A stretch of 64,000 bases of DNA from Thermocrispum agreste DSM 44070 (GTDB taxonomy: Bacteria; Actinomycetota; Actinomycetes; Mycobacteriales; Pseudonocardiaceae): the NCBI RefSeq assembly GCF_000427905.1, contig NZ_KE386603.1, forward strand, positions 739,332 to 803,331, in the 5' to 3' direction. The translations under genes were made by a program, and so were the position numbers. Positions 1 to 6,871 of the stretch are shown here, one piece after another. The notes below the pieces were generated by a model. It saw only the letters and a list, made by a program, of their open reading frames with translations. It ran no database searches and was not told the origin of the DNA. Numbering within the stretch: the stretch's first letter is position 1; each line of letters opens with the position of its first letter.

Positions 1-60
1 CTTGCCAGCCTCGTCGTCCAGCCAGTCGAAGACGTGCTCGCCATCACTGCCTTGTGTCAC
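1..60 (-). CDS. Possible N-terminal fragment of a gene leaving the window
   Basis: Reading leftwards from a GTG at 60 gives 20 open codons, MTQGSDGEHVFDWLDDEAGK, before the window ends. The acidic, ordinary-looking composition and the divergent position relative to the PIG-L gene suggest a real start. No convincing ribosome binding site precedes it and the fragment is too short to assign to a family. Confidence 0.35.
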   Translation of the reverse strand, partial: MTQGSDGEHVFDWLDDEAGK

Positions 61-112
61 TTGGGCAGTGTCGCACCTGGGGACTAGTTTCGGTCCGAGG
101 AGGTGGGGGCAT

Positions 113-835
113 GTGAGCGAGCTCGCCGCGATGCCGTCGGATTTCACCAGGGCGCTGGCCGTCGTGGCGCACCCGGACGACATGGAGTACGGGGCGGCAG
201 GCGCGGTCGCGCGCTGGACCGCGGAAGGCAAGAAGATCGCCTATCTGCTGCTGACCCGGGGAGAAGCAGGCATCGACACCATGGAGCCGGCCGAGGCCGC
301 CCGGGTGCGCGAGCGCGAGCAGCGGGAGAGCGCGGCCATCGTGGGTGTGACCGACGTGGAGTTCCTGGACTATCCGGACGGGGTGCTGGAGCCGTCGCTG
401 GCGTTGCGGCGGGACATCGCGGCCGCCATCCGCAGGTACCGGCCCGAGCTGGTGATCACCAACAACTTCCGGGAGACCTGGCCGGGCGGTGCGCTCAACA
501 TGGCCGACCACCGGGTGGCGGGCCAGGCGACGCTGGACGCGGTGCGCGACGCGGCCAACCGCTGGGTGTTCCGCGAGCTGCTGGAGGACGGCCTGGAGAA
601 GTGGGACGGGGTGCGCTGGGTGGCGCTGCCCGGTTCACCGCACCCGACCCACGCCGTGGACATCACCGGCAGTTTCGAGGCTTCGGTCGCCTCGCTGCGC
701 GCCCATGCGGCCTATCTGGCCGCGTTGGAGGGCGAGCTGGCCGACCCGGAACCGTTCCTGCGCGACATGGCCGAACAGGCAGGCGCGCAGTTCGGCTGCC
801 CGCTGGCGTGCTCGTTCGAGCTGCTGACGATGTGA
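113..835 (+). CDS. PIG-L family deacetylase (LmbE-like)
   Basis: The 240-residue protein carries the AHPDD motif of the PIG-L/LmbE fold near its N-terminus (VVAHPDDMEYG), whose His and Asp bind the catalytic metal, and a later ADHRVAG segment that should supply the third metal-binding His. The family removes N-acetyl groups from sugar conjugates; mycothiol enzymes MshB and Mca belong to it, but this protein is shorter than they usually are, so the substrate is open. The GTG at 113 is chosen because GAGGAGGTG at 97-105 lies 9 bases upstream; the in-frame ATG at 131 has no such site. The gene faces the helicase, whose stop is 16 bases downstream. Family confident, substrate unknown. Confidence 0.85.
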   Translation: MSELAAMPSDFTRALAVVAHPDDMEYGAAGAVARWTAEGKKIAYLLLTRGEAGIDTMEPAEAARVREREQRESAAIVGVTDVEFLDYPDGVLEPSLALRRDIAAAIRRYRPELVITNNFRETWPGGALNMADHRVAGQATLDAVRDAANRWVFRELLEDGLEKWDGVRWVALPGSPHPTHAVDITGSFEASVASLRAHAAYLAALEGELADPEPFLRDMAEQAGAQFGCPLACSFELLTM

Positions 836-851
836 GCCGGGGCAGCCGCCG

Positions 852-2399
852 TCAGCGACGACCCCGCCGCTGCGGTGCCTTCCGGTTGCTGGTGCGCCGG
901 TCGGCCGGGTCGCGCAGCGGCACACCGGACGGGTGCTGCGCGCCGGTGATCCGCGCCAGCTCGGTGTCGCCGGGGCGCACCGGGATGATGGCGGGCCGCA
1001 CGCCCGCCTGCTGGGCGATCCGGCGCACGGTGTGCTTCTGCTCCGGCGTCATCAGCGTGACGACCGTGCCTGCGGCCCCGGCTCGTGCGGTTCGGCCCGC
1101 GCGGTGCAGGTAGTCCTTGGCGTCGTTCGGCGGGTCGACGTGCACGACCAGGCTCACGTCGTCGACGTGGATTCCGCGCGCGGCGACGTCGGTGGCCACC
1201 AGGGCGGAGCACCGGCCGTCCTTGAACTCGGCGAGGACGCGGTTGCGCTGCCCCTGTGTCTTGCCGCCGTGCAGCGCCGCGGCCGGAACCCCCACGTTGC
1301 GCATCTGCCTGGCGACGCGGTCGGCGTGGTGCTTGGTGCGTACGAACAGGATGGTGCGGCCGGGGCGGGCGCCGATGGCAGCGGCCACGGCTTGCTTGTC
1401 GGTGTGCGCGACCTGGAAGACGTGATGATCCATGGTGCCGACGCTCGCGGTGACCGGCGCGACGCTGTGCTCGACCGGATCGGTGAGGTAGTCGCCGACC
1501 AGCGTGCCGACCGCGCCGTCCAGCGTGGCGGAGAAGAGCAGCCGCTGGCCCGACGCCGGGGTCAGGTCGAGGATCTCGCGCACCTGCGGCAGGAAGCCCA
1601 TGTCCGCCATCCGGTCGGCCTCGTCGACGGCGACCATGGCGGTCTGCGACAGCGCACAGGTTCCCTGGCGGACGTGGTCGGCCAGCCGTCCTGGGGTGGC
1701 GATGACCAGGTCGACGCCGCGCCGTAGCACCTGGGCCTGACGGTCGAACGACATGCCGCCTACCACCGTGCGGACCCACAGCCCGGTGGCCTTGGCCAGC
1801 GGCGTCAGCGCGTCCGCGACCTGCATGGCCAGCTCCCGGGTGGGCACCAGAACGAGTGCCCGCGGCCTGCCGGGCACGGCCTTGCCGCCGTGCAGCCGGG
1901 CCAGCAGGGCCAAGCCGAAGGCCAGGGTCTTGCCGGAGCCGGTCTGCGCCCTGCCGAGCACGTCACGCCCGGCGATGGCGTCCGGCAGCGTCGCGGCCTG
2001 GATCGGGAACGGTGCGTGGATGCCCTGGGCGTGCAGCGCCCGCAGCAGCGGAGCCGGGAGTGCGAACGATTCGAACGTGCCGGAACTGGTCAGGTTGTCA
2101 CCGGCCTTGCCGAGCGCGATGGCGTCGATGCCGGGTGTGCTCGGCCGGTGACCGTGTGCGGTGGGTCGCTGCGTAGTACGGTCCGGCCGTTGCGGGCGGT
2201 AGTCGCCGCGGTCAGGCCGGTGTTTGCGGTGGCGCGGCTTGCTCGCGCGCGGAGCGTGCTCGGGAGCCGTGGCCTGTCGTTGGTGATCTCGGGATCCTGC
2301 GCGGTCGTCGGCGCGGAAACGGCCGTTACCCCCGGTGCGTCGAGGCTTGGCGCCGCCGTAGGAAGAGCGCGCGCGGGTGCGGAAGTTCTGCTGTGCCAT
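852..2399 (-). CDS. DEAD-box ATP-dependent RNA helicase
   Basis: The 515-residue protein has the full DEAD-box motif set: Q motif ending at Gln134, motif I AQTGSGKT (151-158), PTREL, TPGR, DEAD (259-262), SAT (290-292), then ATDVAARG and HRAGRTARAG in the second RecA domain. The first 100 residues are a basic, low-complexity extension rich in Arg, Pro and Gln, typical of actinobacterial RhlE-like helicases and probably an RNA-binding tail; the C-terminus is also basic. Likely role is unwinding RNA duplexes in ribosome assembly or mRNA turnover. ATG start with GAAAGG upstream. It stands alone, convergent with the PIG-L gene. Confidence 0.92.
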   Translation of the reverse strand: MAQQNFRTRARSSYGGAKPRRTGGNGRFRADDRAGSRDHQRQATAPEHAPRASKPRHRKHRPDRGDYRPQRPDRTTQRPTAHGHRPSTPGIDAIALGKAGDNLTSSGTFESFALPAPLLRALHAQGIHAPFPIQAATLPDAIAGRDVLGRAQTGSGKTLAFGLALLARLHGGKAVPGRPRALVLVPTRELAMQVADALTPLAKATGLWVRTVVGGMSFDRQAQVLRRGVDLVIATPGRLADHVRQGTCALSQTAMVAVDEADRMADMGFLPQVREILDLTPASGQRLLFSATLDGAVGTLVGDYLTDPVEHSVAPVTASVGTMDHHVFQVAHTDKQAVAAAIGARPGRTILFVRTKHHADRVARQMRNVGVPAAALHGGKTQGQRNRVLAEFKDGRCSALVATDVAARGIHVDDVSLVVHVDPPNDAKDYLHRAGRTARAGAAGTVVTLMTPEQKHTVRRIAQQAGVRPAIIPVRPGDTELARITGAQHPSGVPLRDPADRRTSNRKAPQRRGRR

Positions 2400-2924
2400 G
2401 TGAGCCTTTCGGTGGGTGGTACGTCACCGTCAGGCTCCGGGCGCGCGAACGCCGTGAGCGAGGATGGGACGGACCCGACGCGATCTGCGTCGTCGATGAA
2501 CATCCTCACGCTACCTGAGTCCGCTGAGGAGCGCCCGCTGGGCATGACCGGTGTCACCTCGGGCGCGTAGTCATGGCGACGCCGGTCGTGCGGACAGGGC
2601 GGCAAGAGCCGCACACAGGGAGCGGAATGGTGTCGTGGGCGCGGCGGGCGCGGGGCTGAAGCTTGCCACCTCGGCCGCCTGCGGGAGATGTGATCGGGCT
2701 ATGCCGAGGCGAGCCGGCCGTCGGCCGGCACGAGTTCGCCGCTGGCGCGCGTCGCGGGCACCGATCCGTCTGGACACACGACGTGCTCGTACCGCGGTCC
2801 AGATGCCACCTTGGCTCGGGGCTGCTATGTGGCCGCCAGGGGCGCGTGGCGGACCGTCGGTACCCCGCGAGCGGCAGGCCGTCGGCCGGTTTGGCATGCC
2901 CGGCCGACGGCCGAGGGACGCGCA
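2400..2924. other. Intergenic stretch without a supported gene
   Basis: This 525-base stretch lies between the helicase start and the stop of the first small secreted protein. Open frames here are arginine/proline-rich artefacts of high GC with no domain or ribosome binding site. It should hold the helicase promoter and 5' leader; no clear operator was seen. Confidence 0.5.
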
Positions 2925-3146
2925 TCAGGCCACGTACAGCTCGATCAGTCCGTCGCCTCGCTGCTTCAGTGAGCAAAGGTGCCACCAGCCTTGCTGGACG
3001 CCGAAATGGCAGTATGCGGTGGCGTCGGAAACGGCACGGAAAGTCCCCACGTACCTCGCAGCCGTGGTTGCCGCCGACGCAGCCGGTGCGGCAACACCCA
3101 AAAGCGCCCCTGCCAGGGCGACCGTGGCGAGGATTCGCTTCACCAT
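2925..3146 (-). CDS. Small secreted two-cysteine protein, family copy 1
   Basis: Encodes 73 residues. Residues 1-25 form a classic Sec signal peptide (MVKRIL, a hydrophobic Ala/Leu/Val core, cleavage after AASA), leaving a mature chain of about 48 residues with two cysteines 12 positions apart (AYC ... HLC). The last 43 residues align without gaps to the protein at 3837-4064 and to the fragment at 5855-5986; shared positions include the two Cys, three Gly, one Trp and the LYV end. ATG start with AGAGGGGAACGAGC in front, which resembles the leader of the other copies. The family is not one I recognise. A disulfide-stabilised extracellular peptide is an inference. Confidence 0.75.
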   Translation of the reverse strand: MVKRILATVALAGALLGVAAPAASAATTAARYVGTFRAVSDATAYCHFGVQQGWWHLCSLKQRGDGLIELYVA

Positions 3147-3470
3147 GCTCGTTCCCCTCTGGTCGTTCGGGGTGTTCGGTGGAGCGCTCGGTGCTCCACG
3201 CAACACGCACGTGAAGGATTCTCCGATTTGGTTGATGTCTCCATGGGTTTGTCACGAACGGGCACAGTGCGTGTGCACATTGGCCGGGCTGCCCCAGGGA
3301 GGGTTGATCAGAGGGGGCCGAATCGCACAAACGGCGTGCTGCCGGAATCCGTACGTGAAGGCTGACGAACCGGCGATCGGACGACGATACGGACGCTTCC
3401 GGTAAGCGGGAAAGCGAAGGGACGCGGTCGTCTGTGCCGATGCGGCTGAACCAAGATGGGAAGTCCGGCT
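3147..3470. other. Intergenic region, lower GC, promoter side of small secreted protein 1
   Basis: About 320 bases with visibly lower GC than the surroundings, consistent with promoter DNA for the leftward gene ending at 2925. A 7-bp inverted repeat (GTGGAGC and GCTCCAC) at 3179-3199 lies 33 bases upstream of that gene's ATG, so it could be a leader hairpin or an operator. No gene is supported. Confidence 0.45.
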
Positions 3471-3606
3471 GTGCGACGGAGTAGGCGGATGCTGTTCGCC
3501 GGGGTCGGCAGTCCGGGCTGGGGGTTCGGGTGTGTGTGTCGGAGTAGGCGGATGCTGCTTGCCGGGGTCGGCAGTCCCGGCCGGAAGCCCGGCGTGCGAC
3601 GGAGCA
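3471..3606. repeat. Tandem repeat, about 63-bp unit
   Basis: The unit starting CGGAGTAGGCGGATGCTG occurs at 3477 and again at 3540, each followed by GCCGGGGTCGGCAGTCC, and a third partial copy (CGGAGCAGG) begins at 3600. Spacing is 63 then 60 bases. It lies in non-coding DNA just upstream of the degenerate signal-peptide copy. Confidence 0.8.
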
Positions 3607-3647
3607 GGACATGCCGGCTGTTCCAGCGGGCAGGGAACGAATCGCGC

Positions 3648-3836
3648 GTGAAGCGGATTTTCGTTGCGTTCGCCATGGCTGGTGCTCTCGCCGGCGTTGC
3701 CGCTCCGACGCAACCGCCGCCACACACCGTGGGCACGATCGACGCCTGCCCGGCTGAACCACACCGACGCGCTGACCGTGCCTGGTGCGGAACACATCGA
3801 CCGTTGGCGATCGTGAATCGGAGGGAACGTCACGCG
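3648..3836 (+). pseudogene. Degenerate copy of the small secreted protein (signal peptide only)
   Basis: A GTG at 3648 opens a signal peptide, VKRIFVAFAMAGALAGVAAP, almost the same as those at 3146 and 3837, and is preceded by CAGGGAACG like the next copy. After the cleavage region the frame runs into unrelated Pro/Arg/His sequence with none of the conserved Cys or Trp positions. The frame has no stop and continues into the intact copy at 3837, so translation from here would give a protein with two signal peptides. Best read as the decayed upstream member of a tandem duplication. Confidence 0.6.
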
Positions 3837-4064
3837 ATGAAGCGGATCCTTGCCGCTGCCGCCATGGCCACCGCATTCACCGGCATCGCCGCCCCGGCCG
3901 CATCGGCCGCGACCGAGCACGCCACCGCGGAGCGGCTCGTGGGTTACTACCAGAGCCAGCGGGAAGCGGAATTCGTGTGCGTCATGGGGCAGCTGGCGGG
4001 AGCCTGGACGAAGTGCTGGTACTACCACTACCCGAGCGGCCGCATCGCGCTGTACGTGGAGTGA
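3837..4064 (+). CDS. Small secreted two-cysteine protein, family copy 2
   Basis: Encodes 75 residues: a 24-residue Sec signal peptide (MKRILAAAAMATAF ... AASA) and a mature part of about 51 residues containing Cys pair FVC ... TKC and the aromatic stretch CWYYHYPSGR. ATG is supported by GGAGGG about 12 bases upstream. The C-terminal 43 residues match copy 1 (2925-3146) and the fragment at 5855-5986 position by position. No membrane anchor beyond the signal peptide, so it is expected to be released or to stay in the cell wall. Function unknown; a structural peptide, a bacteriocin-like peptide or an inhibitor are all possible. Confidence 0.78.
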   Translation: MKRILAAAAMATAFTGIAAPAASAATEHATAERLVGYYQSQREAEFVCVMGQLAGAWTKCWYYHYPSGRIALYVE

Positions 4065-4456
4065 CAGCACGCCGGAATCCACCACCCTTCGTGCTGCCGG
4101 CCGGGACCGACCCGGCCGGCAGCGTGCGTTTCGCACACACCAGCGCCCGGCGATTCCCGCCCGAACACACACCAGCATCTGGCGATTCCCGCCCGAACAC
4201 GTGCCAGCATCCGGCGATTCCCGCCCGGACCCGTCACCTGTCCGGACGACGGCACCGCCGGGCGCCGTGCTCATCACCCGGGTCCCCGATCCGTTGCGGG
4301 GTCGTCCCTATCCGCACGGTGAGAGCCCGCGCAGGCACCAGCGAACTGGAACCACACCGTCCGGCTCGCCGGAAGAAAATCGATTGCCCACCAGCCCCCT
4401 CCGGCGCACACTCGCTGGAGTCAGGCAGAACGCGACGAGAGCGAAGGAGGTGCCCG
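4065..4456. other. Intergenic region with short tandem repeats
   Basis: Holds the 32-bp tandem repeat at 4141-4231 and otherwise only GC-rich open frames with no family resemblance or ribosome binding site. A promoter for the short ORF and kinase downstream is expected near its end. Confidence 0.45.
4141..4231. repeat. Tandem repeat, 32-bp unit, three copies
   Basis: GGCGATTCCCGCCCGAACAC starts at 4149 and 4181, and a variant (GGCGATTCCCGCCCGGAC) starts at 4213, each preceded by a CCAGC-like stretch. Exact 32-base spacing, so three head-to-tail copies in non-coding DNA. Confidence 0.85.
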
Positions 4457-4516
4457 ATGTCGACGAAGGTTCCGGGCAGCTCCCTGCCCGTCCCGTCTGC
4501 CCCGGCAGCGGTCTGA
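4457..4516 (+). CDS. Possible 19-residue leader ORF upstream of the RIO kinase
   Basis: ATG at 4457 follows a near-perfect Shine-Dalgarno (AAGGAGG, 5-6 bases spacing) and encodes MSTKVPGSSLPVPSAPAAV before a TGA, 39 bases ahead of the kinase start. The ribosome binding site is stronger than most in this window, which is the only evidence for translation. It could be a leader peptide coupling or attenuating kinase expression, or a chance site. Confidence 0.35.
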   Translation: MSTKVPGSSLPVPSAPAAV

Positions 4517-4555
4517 GCACCGGCCCCGGGGCCCGATCCGAAGGACCCCGGAAAC

Positions 4556-5500
4556 GTGTACGACCACGAGGATTTCCCACCCCACCAGCGCCCGATGCGG
4601 AGCCGTGCCCGCCGCAGGCGGCTGCCCGACCGGCTCCAGCCGTCGCTCCGCGGCCGGCTGACCGAGAACGAGAAGGCCCGCCTGGCGCGGGTGCGGGAGG
4701 ACGCCGAAGCCGACCCCGTCGTGCCTGGCCGCGCGGACCGCTGGAGCACCTGGGACCGGGCCGAGCAGGGCCCGCCGCCCCGGCCGGACTGGGTGGTCAC
4801 CGAGCTGGCCGCCGTCGACACCGACCTCGGCGTGCTCAAGTCCGGCAAGGAGGCCGACGTCCACCTGCTGCGCCGCGGTGTCCCCGGCGGCAGGCAGATG
4901 CTGGTCGCCGCCAAGCGCTATCGCAGCAGTGACCGGCGTGACTTCCATCGCGACGCCGCGTATCTGGAAGGCAGGCGCATGCGCCGGTCGCGGGAGATGC
5001 GGGCGATCGCCAAACGCACCTCGTTCGGCCGCAACGTGATCGCCGAACAGTGGGCGGTGGCCGAGTTCTCGGCGCTGTGCACGCTGTGGTCGATCGGGGC
5101 GCCGGTGCCGTATCCGGTGCAGCGTGACGGCACCGAACTGCTCATGGAGTTCGTCGGCGACCAGGACGGCACCGCGGCACCTCGGCTGGCGCAATTGCGG
5201 CCCGATCGCGAGCAGCTGCACCAGCTGTGGCTGCAGCTGGTCGCCCTGCTGGACCTGATGGCGGGCGCCGGCCTCACCCACGGCGACCTGTCGGCGTACA
5301 ACCTGCTGGTGCACGACGGGCAGCTGGTGCTCATCGATCTGCCACAGATCGTGGACGTGGTGATCAACCCGAACGGTGAACGCTTCCTGGAACGCGACGT
5401 CCGCAACGTCGCAGCCTGGTTCCACCGCCGCGGGCTGCCGGAATCGGTCACCGACGTGGACAGCCTCGTGGCGGATCTGCTTGACGTGGCACGCGGCTGA
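4556..5500 (+). CDS. RIO-family atypical serine/threonine protein kinase
   Basis: A 314-residue cytoplasmic protein. A basic N-terminus is followed by the RIO kinase core: nucleotide loop KSGKEADVHLL, the VAAKRY strand with the ATP-anchoring Lys, the catalytic loop HGDLSAYNLLV with Asp and Asn, and the metal-binding LIDLPQIVDV. RIO kinases act in ribosome maturation in archaea and eukaryotes; bacterial targets are poorly known. GTG start at 4556 has only a weak ribosome binding site, so coupling to the short ORF just upstream is possible. No kinase partner or substrate gene sits beside it. Confidence 0.85.
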   Translation: MYDHEDFPPHQRPMRSRARRRRLPDRLQPSLRGRLTENEKARLARVREDAEADPVVPGRADRWSTWDRAEQGPPPRPDWVVTELAAVDTDLGVLKSGKEADVHLLRRGVPGGRQMLVAAKRYRSSDRRDFHRDAAYLEGRRMRRSREMRAIAKRTSFGRNVIAEQWAVAEFSALCTLWSIGAPVPYPVQRDGTELLMEFVGDQDGTAAPRLAQLRPDREQLHQLWLQLVALLDLMAGAGLTHGDLSAYNLLVHDGQLVLIDLPQIVDVVINPNGERFLERDVRNVAAWFHRRGLPESVTDVDSLVADLLDVARG

Positions 5501-5854
5501 ACCGGCCGCCCAGGCGCGGGCCGAGGTTCGGCAGCTCGCGGCTTGGTGAAGGGCACGACGACCGTTCCGCGCAGGCGCGTGCCGAGGCGGCCCAGGACCA
5601 TCCGAAGGCCGGGCGACGGCGTGCCCATCTCGCCCCGGGCCACCGCTGGATCCGCGCTGGTCCGGCACGCGTGAACGGGGACTGGACGGCACCCCAGCTA
5701 CCCCCGCGATCGGATCGGTGACGTCTGCGTGTTCGTGATCGCCGGACACCGGCAGCCGGCCTCATTCGGTCGAACACCGGCAGCTCGCCCGGGGCACCGC
5801 TGCCTGCCGGTGAATTCCCGGCCGGCAGCCGGAATCATGTGCCTGGACTCGACG
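5501..5854. other. Intergenic region between RIO kinase and secreted-protein fragment
   Basis: 354 bases of GC-rich DNA with short repeated CACCGGCAG motifs (around 5747, 5778 and 5808 as variants). No frame shows a recognisable protein and no strong terminator was found. Confidence 0.4.
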
Positions 5855-5986
5855 TCACGCCACGCCAAGTCCGACCCGGCCACTCGGGTAGTGGTAGTAC
5901 CAGCAATGCGGCCAATTCCCCGCGATCGAACCCCTCACGCACACCAATTCCGCGTCCCATCGGCTGGTGTCGATACCGGCCAAGTC
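5855..5986 (-). pseudogene. C-terminal fragment of the small secreted protein family
   Basis: The 43 codons before the TGA at 5857-5855 encode a segment ending CWYYHYPSGRVGLGVA, aligning without gaps to the last 43 residues of the protein at 3837-4064 (both Cys, the Trp and the YYHYPSGR block kept). No signal peptide and no start codon lie in front; the frame instead runs into the end of yaaA in another frame. The copy therefore lost its 5' half, probably where duplicated DNA joined the 3' end of yaaA. Confidence 0.65.
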
Positions 5987-5994
5987 CGCCCGCC

Positions 5995-6732
5995 TCAGCC
6001 GGTGTGCAGCTCCAGCTCGCGCTCGCCGGTCCGGCGCAGATCCAGGCCGGCACTGCGGGCGATGGACACCACGTCGTCCACCGTGCCGGCCGCACGCGGG
6101 GATGTCGCCAGCACGGCGGCGAGCCTGCCTTTGTACGCCTTGTTGAAGTGGCTGACTGTCCTGCCGTCCGGCCCCACCACGCGCACCGTCACCGCTTGCG
6201 GCATAGGAGCCAGGGCAGCGTACCCGCCCGACCGCAGGTCCAGCACCGGCTCCGGCAGCGCAGCCAGCACCGGAGTCAGCGCGGGCCGCCACAGCGTGCG
6301 CAGCGAGCCGACACCCGGCAGTTTGCTGCTCGCGGACAGCCGGTAGGACGGGATCGGGTCGCTCGGTCGCAGCACCCCGAACAGCGCCGAGGCGATCGCC
6401 AGCCGCTGCTCCGCCCTGGCCCGTTGCGCGCGATCGAAGTTCTTGGCACCGAGCGCGTCGTAGAGCACGCCGGTGTAGCGGCTCAGCGCGGGCGCTGTGG
6501 GGGAGGTCCACAGCTGGGCGTTCTTGGCGATCTCCGCGTCCTGCTTGGCGCTGAGCCCGAGCGCGGCACGGCTGGCGGGTACGTCCGCGGCGAGCTCCAC
6601 CACGGTGTCGATCAGCTTGCGACGGGTCGGGGTCAGTTCGGGAGCCGACAACACGTCGAGATCAAGCGGCGCACCGTCGGTCCCGCCGCTGCCGGACGAC
6701 TTCGACTCCGAGGGAGGCAGCATGATCAGCAC
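5995..6732 (-). CDS. yaaA: Peroxide stress protein YaaA (DUF328/UPF0246)
   Basis: 245 residues. It starts VLIMLPPSESK, the family hallmark, and has FGVLRPSDPIPSYRL and HFNKAYKGRLA near the C-terminus. In E. coli YaaA limits free iron and DNA damage during peroxide stress. The GTG at 6732 is chosen because family members begin with this hydrophobic strand; a TAGGCT -10 box at 6745-6740 lies 7 bases upstream, so the mRNA is probably leaderless. Divergent from proS. Immediately downstream is the decayed secreted-protein fragment. Confidence 0.88.
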   Translation of the reverse strand: MLIMLPPSESKSSGSGGTDGAPLDLDVLSAPELTPTRRKLIDTVVELAADVPASRAALGLSAKQDAEIAKNAQLWTSPTAPALSRYTGVLYDALGAKNFDRAQRARAEQRLAIASALFGVLRPSDPIPSYRLSASSKLPGVGSLRTLWRPALTPVLAALPEPVLDLRSGGYAALAPMPQAVTVRVVGPDGRTVSHFNKAYKGRLAAVLATSPRAAGTVDDVVSIARSAGLDLRRTGERELELHTG

Positions 6733-6739
6733 ACCGGTG

Positions 6740-6745
6740 AGCCTA
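6740..6745 (-). promoter_or_regulatory. -10 box TAGGCT of yaaA, leaderless
   Basis: TAGGCT followed by exactly 7 bases and then the GTG start. The same spacing occurs at the lipB gene and at the gene starting at 15920. Transcription would start at or next to the G of GTG. Confidence 0.5.
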
Positions 6746-6871
6746 GGCGGCCGCGCCAGCCGCGGGTGACGGGACAACCGGTTGCGACCTGCGAACGCGG
6801 GCCGACTACCCTGCGTTCATCCGCAAAAGTTCCAGTGCACTACCACTGCCTCGTCGCGAGGAGCGCAAGCC

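Noticed and set aside
2571-2897. 108-residue minus-strand frame
   Set aside because: Composition is Arg/Pro/Ala-rich, no domain, no ribosome binding site; coding status not supported.
6782-6871. N-terminal extension of proS
   Set aside because: The family begins at the GTG at 6872, which has a good ribosome binding site; the upstream 30 codons look like non-coding leader.
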